In this document: one piece after another, positions 50,869 through 60,800 of the stretch
Numbering within the stretch: the stretch's first letter is position 1
How the letters are laid out: each line of letters opens with the position of its first letter
NCBI GenBank assembly: GCA_048013815.1
Contig: CM106586.1
Coordinates: 14,074,001 to 14,138,000 of the forward strand
Direction of reading: 5' to 3'
DNA: 64,000 bases
Source of the DNA: Setoptus koraiensis
Taxonomy: Eukaryota; Arthropoda
Translations under genes and position numbers: made by a program
The notes under the pieces: generated by a model
What the model saw: only the letters and a program-made list of their open reading frames with translations
The model's database searches: none
What the model was told of the DNA's origin: nothing

Positions 50869-52700
50869 TTTCTTTTTGGCTTGTTTGAGGCGCTCCCAAT
50901 GTTGACTGCTTCGTCTAAACACAATGATGATCTTGATTGGTGTTGATCGCAGTTTAATGCAGTTGTGTCTACCTCCAGTGACGCAACTTCAATCATGTCA
51001 TTCCGATCGGCTTGTTGTTGCTGTTGTTGCAGTTGCAATTGCAGTTGTTGTTGCAGCTGTTGTTGCAGTTGTTGTTGCAGTTGTTGTTGCTCGACTTTGA
51101 TCAACATTTTGGCGTCGTCGTCGTCGGCGCCAGCAACGGCAGCGGTTGCAGTTGCGCCGCAGTCCTCTTGATGCATCAGCGCCTCTTCTTGCTGCGACCC
51201 ACTGTAGTGGAGCGTGTTAGTTGCGTTGTTGTGGTTGCTGTTGTGGTTGCTGTTGTGGTTGCTGTTGTTGTTGCTGTTGCTGGTCATGATGTTGTTGTCG
51301 TCTGCGACTATGGCGTTTTCGTCGCATCGACGACCATTCATGGAATCAATGGCTTCTTCACTTGTGAGACAATTAACGTTTTGCTTGCTGCTGCTGTTGA
51401 TTATGACGTGACTACTGTGACTTTCGCTTTCGTTTTGGCTGTTATCATCATTGTGATTGTGATTATCATTGTGACTAACGCTGATGATGCTGCTCGCTGC
51501 TGTTGCTGCTGAATTTTTGTTTGCTTGATTGGATTGATAGCGATTATCGGCGATTATTATCGGCGGACTAGGACCGCTAGTAGCGTTGGCCTGAGCTGTG
51601 CCGCAGCTGGATGCTTGCGCGACGAGAGAATTTTGGCTTTGATTTTGGGGCCCAGCAATGATAACAGTGCCATCAGCAGCGGTGGCAGTATTAGTTGTAG
51701 TGGTGCTGGTGGTTGTGGTTGTGGTTGTGGTGGTGGTGGTGGTAGTAGTAGAGATATTAGGCAGACTAGCGTGATTATGATGAGATTGACATTGAGATGA
51801 TTGTTGGGTTAGTGGCGAACAAGTTGCCAATTGCACTTGCTCTGCTTGACTGGGCTCCTCCGATGTTGATTTGGCCGCTGTTGATTGATTACTGTTGTTG
51901 GCGCTGTAGTTGAGATTGGCGTTGTTGTCTTGCTTGGCAGGACTTGTGTCAAGTTGGCCGCCGCTGCTGCTGCTGCCTTTATCACCGATATTATCTGCGG
52001 TGCGTCCGGCGTCTGTAGAGGCTTGCTCGAGTTGACAAGGTGCTGTTGCGGTTGTTGTTGTGGCGGTTGTTGTCGCTGTCGCTGTTGTTGGCGCTGCCGT
52101 TGCTGTAGCTGCTGTAGCTGCTGCTGTTGCTGTTGCGAGATCTAGTTGGAGATCACTGTCAGAGTGGCCGGCGCAACCACTGGCTCGCTGGTTGCTCGTG
52201 GTGGCGCCGTCTGACGCTTTTCGCTTATCATCGTCATCGGCGTTACAATCAGCTGAAGCATTGTCAATACTTGAACTGGCAGCTTCACTGACTGTGGTTA
52301 CGCAACCCAACGAAGACGCGACTCTGCCAACTGCCGAGACAGTTGTCTTGTCAGCTGACAGCGAATCGTGTCGTGTGTTGTTGTGATCGGTGGTTTCTGG
52401 TTTGCTAGTGGTAACAGGCGTTGTCGTTGAGTTGTTGTTGCTGTTGTTGTTGTTGTTGTTTTGTTGTTGCATATTATTGGCTTGTGTGCTGGCTGGCTGG
52501 CCAACAATCATCATCACATCATCAACTGGCTGCTGCTGCTGCGGCTGCTGTACCTTGTGGCCGGCAAGCTGCTGCTGCTGGCCCCCTGGCGACGGGCCCG
52601 CATTAGGGGGACACGAGCCGAGGCTCATGAGCACCATGGCGGCCATGCAGTCGTCCATGACGCCCGTCTCTGGCTGGCCGTCTTGCAATGCGGCGGCCAT
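50868..52700 (-). CDS. First coding exon of a Gln/Asn/Thr-rich, probably nuclear, regulatory protein
   Basis: The frame gives 611 residues from ATG at 52700, the first ATG after an in-frame stop at 52788-52790, with good context (gcaaATGg). It ends exactly at a codon boundary before GTGAGT (50867-50862), a consensus donor, so the protein continues in an exon not found here. Near the N-terminus, MDDCMAAMVLMSLGS (residues 15-29) looks like a short amphipathic helix. It recalls the Sin3-interacting helix of KLF9/10/11-type repressors (DFEAVEALMSMS in KLF10), a resemblance judged by eye. Next come polyQ (about 39-62), polyN (about 81-92), Ala/Thr-rich (about 194-230), a poly-Thr run and a Gln/Leu-rich segment (about 540-570). 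Acidic and Ser-rich patches and basic KPKRK at the exon end, NLS-like, are also visible. Low-complexity content is typical of arthropod transcription factors. No DNA-binding domain is visible, so the family is undecided. Confidence 0.72.
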
Positions 52701-53218
52701 TTGCTTCGATTCGATGTGGCGGCTGCGGCTGCGATGTGATGGAACTGTCGATATAACTTGAGCTCGATGTTCGCCGGTGTGAGTCACTCACAGTGTGTGT
52801 GTGTTCACTAATACTAATACTTATTGCGTAATGTCGATCGTTTGTCGATCGGTTTGATTCAGTTCGAGAGGCGCCACAGCACTAACAATCTTGCAATTGC
52901 GTCAGACGAAAAACAATGATCGGGCGACACTCACTGCACGCTTGTCATTGTGTAGGTGTGTGTGTGTGTCGTATTCTTGTCGTGTGTGTGTGTGTGTGTC
53001 GTTTCTTGTCGTGTTTGTGTGTGTGTGTGTGGTGGCCCTGTCGGCCGTTATTGTCACTGTTGCAGTCAGTGTTTGTGTTGATGGCGTTGACGCTGTTGTT
53101 GTTGCTGCTGCTGCCGTTGTTGTTGTTGTTGTTGTTGCGCTCTCATCGACGACCAAACTCAAACTGACGTAAGACAACGTGTGTGCAAACTCGTCGTCGT
53201 CGTTGTTCTTGTATCGGC

Positions 53219-53255
<37 letters not shown>

Positions 53256-53464
53256 GTTGGCGAATGCAAAACGAACACTGACAACGACGCAACAACTCTC
53301 GCTACACTAATGGCGCCAACGACGCCGCGCTCACTGCGACTGCGCACCAACCTTGCATGCGCACAACTAGTCGCAGAGTGTGCGGCCCGCTGCACAAATC
53401 AACTTGTGCGCATGTACCCACCATCCATTTATCTGTGCACTCGCTTGTTGGCCTTTGCAACACT

Positions 53465-53473
53465 CTTTTTATA
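53465..53473 (-). promoter_or_regulatory. Candidate TATA box for the Gln-rich gene
   Basis: TATAAAAAG on the minus strand predicts a start near 53440, about 740 bases before the ATG at 52700. It is the best core-promoter match upstream of that exon. An unspliced leader would contain (TG)n and GTT tracts, and a leader intron is possible. Confidence 0.4.
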
Positions 53474-55300
53474 CACTGTAACACTGTAACACACTGTGCG
53501 AACCACGCAAGCATCTGTGCCAATACCGGCACAGATGCACTTTAACGCCAGCTGGCGCCATCTTGTCTCCTGTTTTACAAACAATTTATCGGCCGTCGGC
53601 AGCGCCATCGTGTGGCATCGCACACAAGCGATTTGTGCGCGCCAAAATGTTGCAATTTAATTGTGATTTACAACACAAAAGTTGATTAGTGAACACAATT
53701 TAACTTGCCACTAACAATTGTTAAGTTGCCGGCCCCGCCAACAAAAACTGATGATAAGAAAAGCTGATCACTGCTCAAGTTTGCATTAATCAGCTAGTTT
53801 TCTTGAGTCAACACACATCACATTGATCAATTAATTAATTAGTTAAGTAGCGAGTGGCGAGCAGAAAGAGTGTTACTATTAATTGATAAATAATACATAA
53901 TAGTAGTGCCACCAAACAAACTGACGAGTGAAGCGACGACTGAAACAACTGTCGCTGTTGTGATGCGCTCGCCAGCCGCGCTCCGCAATCCATCGTTATC
54001 GCTATTGTTGCTCTACATATAGTTGAGTGGCGAAATGCAATGAAAAGGGAAATGGATGCAACACGGAGCTGCGTGATGACGATGATATGTGTGTAACGTC
54101 ATATCGCCGATCAGTAATATGGTCTCTAGTGCACATATAATGGTATCAGTAGTTGTGAAGTTGTTATCGGCAGCTAGCTCAAACACTAGCTGCCGGCTGC
54201 AACAATAACAACTAGCGCGACATAGCAGCAGCAGCAGCAGCAATACGCTATAGATACGCTTAGCTGGCGGGTATATTGTTGTCAAGATGGGCGACGAGAT
54301 AGACGACGACGACGACTTGTTGATTGTGGTGCGGATAAAGCCGTAGGAGATAGAGACGGCAGCGAGATCGCAAATGGTAGATAGAGAGGAAACAACATGG
54401 CACAGACTTGAACTCTCCATCCATTAATATCCATTTGTTATCCGTCAACGGTGTTTGTTCAATTAACGATTGCTGCAATATTACTATTTGATATCGACTA
54501 TTTGGTATAGGCTGTCTCGGTTGCTAGCTGTGTGGCGATTAATTAATTGTTGCCCACCAAGACTACCCGATTGAAAGCAACCAACGAGCAAACAAACAAC
54601 AGCAACATGGGTGTGCTCACATGAGAACATATGTGCCATGACTAAACCAATGGCTCTAGGTGTTTTCGTGTGCGCGCACGCTGACACAAATTGATTGACT
54701 GTGCGCCAATTAGCAAAGCGAGCGACACAAAGCGAGAGCAAAAGATTAACACCGGCACAGCGAGAGCAAGATTGTGAGTGTGACACACACACACACGCAC
54801 ACACACACACTTACACACAATGACTAATAACATTTCTCTATGCTGCCACTATTACTATTGTTATTATTACTATAACTATTACTATTGTTATTACTATTAC
54901 TATCGTTATTACTATTACTATCGTTATTACTATTACTAATGTGCCTCCACTGTAATTAATCTCCATCAACAGGCACCGGCATTGGTATTAATTAGTACTA
55001 TTATTATTATTACTATTACTATATCTATATTACTATGCCCATATGATAATTTGCGGCAGCATCAATTCCGAAATTATTACTAGTCTTGTCGCCTCCGCCG
55101 GTGGTCACAAATCAAACATCAACATCAAAACAAAATCAAATCGCCCAGATATCAATTGGAGCAAACAACATTTATACAACAAACTTTTGAGCCAGCAGCT
55201 GGAGCAGTGGTCGCTATCGATAGGCAATAATAACAGTAGCAGCAGCAACAGCAAATCACAATAAGCAGTAAAATAGTCATAATCAATTAAAGCGATCAAC
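53474..55300. other. Intergenic region and probable GATA 5' leader
   Basis: This stretch is markedly more AT-rich than the first 50 kb. It separates the divergent Gln-rich (minus) and GATA (plus) genes. It holds a TTATTACTATTA-type array at 54841-54945 and a (CA)n tract at about 54782-54812. Several 60-135 codon frames have no recognisable similarity. The last few hundred bases are likely GATA promoter or 5' UTR. No clear TATA box is seen near 55.0-55.25 kb. Confidence 0.5.
54841..54945. repeat. TTATTACTATTAC-type array
   Basis: Imperfect repeats of trinucleotide origin (ATT/ACT), including three CTATCGTTATTA units. A similar array lies at about 63366-63460. Confidence 0.8.
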
Positions 55301-56804
55301 ATGAATTCAAGCTCCAATTCCTCGACATCAACTCAGCCGGGATCCGGCAGCGAGGGCCGCGAATGTGTCAATTGTGCCGCCACCCAAACGCCACTATGGA
55401 GACGCGACGGAACTGGACATTATCTATGCAACGCTTGCGGATTGTATCATAAAAACAATGGCTCCAATAGGCCGCTATTGCGTAATCCAAGAAAATTTGC
55501 CGTGAGTACACAACATATATCATCATATATATATCAGCCTATATCATATCATATCATACATCATATCGCGTATATGCATTAGCCTATATGCACCGGCCGT
55601 GCGCTTTGAAACGTGACACCTCACTGCATCTCTCAACAAACCACAGCTAACATTATTATTAACATTCTCATCTGTTCTCATATATTCTCATTTTTTCTCA
55701 TATTTGTTTTGTTTTATTTGCAAAATTTATAACATTCATCAATTACAACCAACACAGAATGCACATAGACGAACAGGGATGGTTTGCGTCAATTGCTCGA
55801 CCACTATAACCCCGCTGTGGCGACGAAATCCAAACGGAGACTCTGTTTGTAATGCCTGCGGACTGTATTATAAATTGCATTCGGAAAGCCGTCCAATGGC
55901 CATGAAAAAGGAGACCATTCAGACCCGCAAACGCAAACCGAAAAAGGTTTCAGTCTCAGCTGGCTCCTCGTCTTCGGATTCCTCAAAGTCAGAGCAGCCG
56001 TCCACAACAACACCATCCATTCCAACAAGCGCAACCACTCCAACAACAACAATTAGCACCACCGCCTCCAACAACACCACCAACACTAGCAACACAAGCT
56101 CTGATGAACCTCTTTTGGCTGGTGTTTTATTTCAGGACGATCAGCATCAACTGCATCATCAGCCGATGCAACAACAACACCACCATCATCATCATCATCA
56201 ACAACAGCAGCAGCAGCATCACCAACAACAACAACAACAACAACAACATAATATGCACCATCAGCATCATCATCAGCACCCGCTACAACATCATCATCAG
56301 CACCAGCAGCAGCATCATCATCAACACTTGCAACAGCAACCACAATCGCACCACCTCAACAGTCACCAACACCAGCAACAGCATCAGCACCATCATCAAC
56401 AGCTATCATTCCAACAGCATCAACAAATTCTACAACAAACTCACCTGGTGGTGGATCATACAAATCTTGTAACCAACTCACAACCGGCACAACAACAAAT
56501 GCAAGCTCAATTGCATCATAATCAGCATTCGTCGCCATCTAGCACCCAGCATCAACTCCATCATCAACAGATACACCTGTTGGACACTTGCTCGCAACAG
56601 ATACAACAACATACAGGCGGCCAGTTGCTTCCGGCTCAGTTATACCCGTTGCAGACCCATCAGCAACAACTGCAACATTCACATTTACAGCAACAACAGC
56701 AGCAGCAACAACAATTACTTTATCAGCAACAACATCAGCAACTACTTCATCATCAGTCTGTACAACAACAACCGGAGCCGCAATCGCATGCCACAGTATT
56801 ATAG
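55301..56804 (+). CDS. Two-finger GATA transcription factor (exons 55301-55501 and 55758-56804)
   Basis: The spliced protein has 415 residues. The N-finger (CVNC...CNAC, Cys22/25/43/46, [22 protein letters not shown]) is in exon 1. The C-finger (Cys77/80/98/101) and basic tail [10 protein letters not shown] (121-130) are in exon 2. The phase-0 intron (55502-55757, GTGAGT...ACACAG) lies between the fingers, as in many animal GATA genes. The RKRKPKK tail is shared with GATA4/5/6 and with insect serpent and pannier; orthology is not resolved. The start is supported by an in-frame TAA at 55280-55282. Only 20 residues precede the first finger, so no N-terminal activation domain is present. Residues 131 onward are Ser/Thr-rich, then very His/Gln-rich, a likely activation or condensation segment. 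It should bind WGATAR sites in the nucleus. Confidence 0.93.
55502..55757 (+). other. Intron of the GATA gene
   Basis: 256 bases from GTGAGT to ACACAG|AA, phase 0, joining KFA to NAHRRTGM. The linker length between the fingers is then close to that of other animal GATA factors. The intron is AT-rich, with a TTTTCTCATATTTG-type pyrimidine stretch before the acceptor. Confidence 0.88.
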
Positions 56805-56942
56805 AAACAATAATAATAATGATGATCCATATATGATATACATTTTGCTTGCTGGTTTAGCACCATTTGATATATATATATATATATATATACTTAAACA
56901 TCTAGCGTATGCCAATGCAGAACTCTACTGCACTGCATCTAA

Positions 56943-56997
56943 AATAAATAAAACATAACATAGCGACATGATCATTGATCATCAATAAACAAATAAA
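56943..56997 (+). terminator. Poly(A) signals of the GATA gene
   Basis: AATAAA hexamers at 56943, 56947, 56984 and 56992, about 140-190 bases after the stop codon. A (TA)n tract at about 56870-56892 precedes them. Confidence 0.75.
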
Positions 56998-57899
56998 ACA
57001 AAACAACAGTCTCTCTAATTTGTCTGACGCTCCAGGTTGCTAGCCAGTTGTTGCGTGGTCGGCAGGTTATAAATACCGCGCTGAGCATTTGGTGCGTTTA
57101 AAATACAAGTATATATCTATATATATATATAAGCGAGCAACAACAATGGCCACTGTGTGATCTGTGACGTAAAAGAGTTGTTGTGGTGTAAAGGTAATGG
57201 TCGCGTAGTAGACATAATTGCACGGGGGGTATGTTGCGCACATTTGGCACTAATCATCACTAGTCGCTATACAAGATATATTAGAAAATTTTGTTGTTTT
57301 TGCTGTCCAAAGTTCTTGCAAAACTTCTGACTCATTTGTTGACGATTCATAGGTGGCATCGGTGACGACGCCGTATATTTAGCTGTTGCTTCGAAGGACG
57401 ATCACGTAGCGGCGTGATGCTTGTTTGTTGTTTATTTTGGATGTTACAATTGTCATGCTGTTTCGTCTACTACGTAACGTCAGCCGGGCACCACAAACAA
57501 TGGCGAGCCATTTGAGAGCGACGACGATGACGATTGTAGCATCGTGATGGTAAACAACAATTGTTTACGACAATTGTTGACTGCCCAAAGACGAGGCAGA
57601 CGAGCGACAGAATACAGGTGCTCAAAACTGCTATAAAGTCCGGCGATAGATACCATGATCGGGACAGTCCATTCAAGAAGCGCCCAAAAGCGCCAAACAG
57701 TAAACGGCTTGTTCGTGTCGCTGATAGCACAAGCGACATCGGAGAAACACACAATTGGACAGTTAAACAGTGAATTAGTTAGTTAGCAAAATTAGGGGCC
57801 GAAAAATCGCGCCAGAAATAAGCGAGTCAAGCGAGAAGTTGATTTCACAGAACGAAAAGAAAACAAAAAAGTTGTCAAGTGCGTGTGGCTCAAGCAAAG
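56998..57899 (+). promoter_or_regulatory. Probable NOS promoter and 5' leader
   Basis: TATAAATA lies at 57068-57075, just after the GATA poly(A) signals, and a second TA-rich box (TATATATAAGCG) is near 57125-57136. Either could start a leader of up to about 800 bases. A good splice acceptor, TTTCACAG, ends at 57850, so a leader intron is possible. A 70-codon plus-strand frame at 57561-57773 (KSGDRYHDRDSPFKKRPKAP...) is unrecognised and may be an upstream ORF. Confidence 0.4.
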
Positions 57900-60800
57900 A
57901 TGAGAGAGGATTTCAAAAACAAGCTGGAGCCGGTGAGATCGGCGTCGTCGTCGGACACCGAGCTCGACAAAGAGCCGTCGCCGGACATGGAGCTCGACAA
58001 GGAGCGGTGGCCGGACGGACGGGACGACGTTGTTCGCAGCAACGAGCCCGATGTGGCGGACAGCGGCAGTGCAACGGCCACGGTGCACAGCAGCAAGCGG
58101 GCTCGGGTGGGCACCAATCAGCCGATCAAACTGAAGAATTACCTCACCGGGGACCAGTTCACAGATACGCTGCACATGCAGGCCAGCGGCGGTGGCCAGT
58201 GCCGCATTCAAAACTGTTGCACCGGGGCCCTGATGAACCCCGAGAGCGCCTTCGCTGGGCCGGTGTCGCAGAGGTCATTGGTGAAGGCGGACGGTGCTGG
58301 CGGTTTGAAATGCCCAATGTGGGCCGGTTGCGTGAGCGCGGACGCGGGCGCGGACGCCGATGCTGTCGCGGCCGAGCGGGACGACGTTGTTCGCAGCAAC
58401 GAGCAAGTTCTCGAGCAAGCGATCAAGTTTCTCGATCAGTACTACCAGTCCATCAAGAAGCACGGCAGCCGGGCGCACCGGGCGCGCATCGACGAGGTGG
58501 CCGAGCAGATCCGGCTCACCTCCACCTACCATCTTCTCAAGAGCGAGCTGGTGTACGGGGCCAAGCTGGCCTGGCGAAACACGGCCCGTTGCATCGGGCG
58601 CATCCAGTGGAACAAGCTTCAGGTGTTCGATGCGCGCCTCACCACCACGGCCCAAGAGATGTTTGAGGCCATTTGTACGCACATACGTTACGCAACGAAT
58701 AGGGGCCAGTTGCGCTCGGCTATAACGATATTTCCGCGTCGCGTCAAGAGCGTCAAGCACGACTATCGCGTTTGGAACACTCAGCTGATCGGGTATGCCG
58801 GATATGAGGTGCAGGACGACGACGACGACAACAACAACAACAAAAAGATACTGGGCGACCCGGCCAATGTGGAGTTTACGCAGATTTGCGAGCGGTTGGG
58901 CTGGCGCGGCGCCCGTACCCGCTTCGACGTGCTCCCGTTGGTGCTGTCGGCCAGCGGCGGCCTGCCCCAGCTGTTCGAGTTGCCCGACGAGCTGGTGTTG
59001 CGGGTACAGTTGCGTCACCCGCACTACGACTGGTTCAACGAGTTGCAACTGGAGTGGTACGCGCTGCCCGCCGTCAGCAACATGATGCTGGACGTGGGCG
59101 GCCTCCAGTTTCCGGCCGCGCCCTTCAACGGCTGGTACATGGGCACCGAAATAGGTACGCGCGATTTGTGCGACGCGCAACGCTACAACATCTTGTCCGA
59201 GGTGGCCGCGCTGATGCAACTCAACAGCCAGTCCAACGTCAGTCTGTGGAAGGACAGGGCCCTCGTTGAGGTGAACAGCGCCGTTTTGTATAGCTTTCAG
59301 CAAGCCAATGTGACCATCGTTGACCATCACACCGCTAGCGAGTCATTTATGGCGCATATGCGCAACGAGCAAAAATTGCGCGGCGGTTGCCCCGCGGACT
59401 GGGTGTGGATAGTGCCGCCCACGGGCGCGTCCACAACGGAAGTGTTTCATCAGGAAATGATCAATTATCACCTGTTGCCCAATTATGAGGCGCAAGCGCC
59501 CGCCTGGCGCACGTTCGACTGGACGGGCGCGCTGGCGGGCGCCAGCGATGCCGAGCCGCACGACCTACAGGCGGGCTCCATGGACCTGTTGGCGCTGGCG
59601 GGCGCCTATAGGCGGCCGGGCGGCACAAATTTGCGCAAATACCGGCTCAGAGAGACGGCGCTGGCCGTATCATTCAGCTGCCGTCTGTACAAGCGCATAA
59701 TGGCGCGCAGAACAAAATGCTCCATAGTGTTCGCAACGGAAACGGGCAAATCGGAGCGGTACGCGCAAAAGTTGAGCCAACTGTTTGGCAAGACGTTCAA
59801 CGTGCAACTGCAGCCAATGGACGAGTGGTGCTGGCGCACGCCCACGCAATTGCTGCTGGTGGTCGCGAGCACGTTCGGCAACGGCGAGCCGCCCGAGAAC
59901 GGCGAGGCGTTTGCGCGCTCGCTCAAGGCGCTCGTACGGAGCAAGGCTGCGCAGCCCGCCCCAATAACCTCGACCGCGACAACCGCGCACCCTGACCCGC
60001 GCGAGCTCGACGAGCGGCGCGATGACGCCAAGAGTGAGGACGCCATGAGCGAGGACGCGGCCGACTCGGTCATTGGCGACGACGACGACGACGCTGACGC
60101 TGATTACGACGGCGACAAACAGCCCGAGCTGACCGCCTTGGAAAATACCCGCTACTCTGTGTTCGCGCTCGGCTCCACCGCCTACCCGAACTTCTGCGCC
60201 TTCGGCAGGGGCGTGGACGCGTGGCTCGAGCAGGCGGGCGCCAGCAAGATGCTCGCGTGCGAGTGCGGCGACGAAATGAGCGGCCAAGAGAACAAGTTCG
60301 ACCAGTGGGCCCGACGGGTGTACAAGAGCGCCTGTGACACGTTCGAGGTGGCCTGCGACACGGGCGACTGGCTCCACACGACAGAGGAGAGACAGTGGAG
60401 CCCCGCGGACGTCAAATTCATACCGCTGGCCGGCACCGCACCGGCATCGGTGCACAGCCGGCCCGACAGGGAGGCGGCCCGTCTGCGGGACCTGATCAAC
60501 CTGACAAACAACAAGAGAATAGGCACGTTCACGCTGACGAATCGCGTCGAGTGTTCGCAGGACCAACGAACCATAAGCGTTCAATTGGCTTGCAGCGGCG
60601 GCGACAAAACGCATTTGTACGAGCCGGGCGATCACGTGGCCGTGTACCCGGTCAACAGCAGGCCGCTGGTGGAGGCCATTTTGGACAGAATGAGGCGCGA
60701 CGACAAACAAATGGACCCCGATCAGGTGTTCAAGATACTGGTGCGGCGCAACGAGGCCGGGCCGGTTGAGGCGGGCAAATTGTCGTCGGGCCGCTCGGTC

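Noticed and set aside
54013-54420. 135-codon minus-strand frame with ATG and a hydrophobic Leu-rich stretch
   Set aside because: It lies in the presumed GATA 5' region, its Leu and Ser runs come from a CAG/GAC repeat, and no family is recognisable.
57470-57773. Overlapping 70- to 94-codon frames on both strands upstream of NOS
   Set aside because: Neither has recognisable similarity. The minus-strand frames lack a convincing start, and the plus-strand one is at best an upstream ORF in the NOS leader.
57879-57899. Extending NOS seven codons upstream to a GTG
   Set aside because: GTG is not a usual eukaryotic start; the first ATG at 57900 follows an in-frame TGA at 57840 and encodes a sensible N-terminus.
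58275-59330. Long minus-strand frames under the NOS gene (also 59670-61184)
   Set aside because: They are antisense shadows of a strongly GC3-biased coding region.
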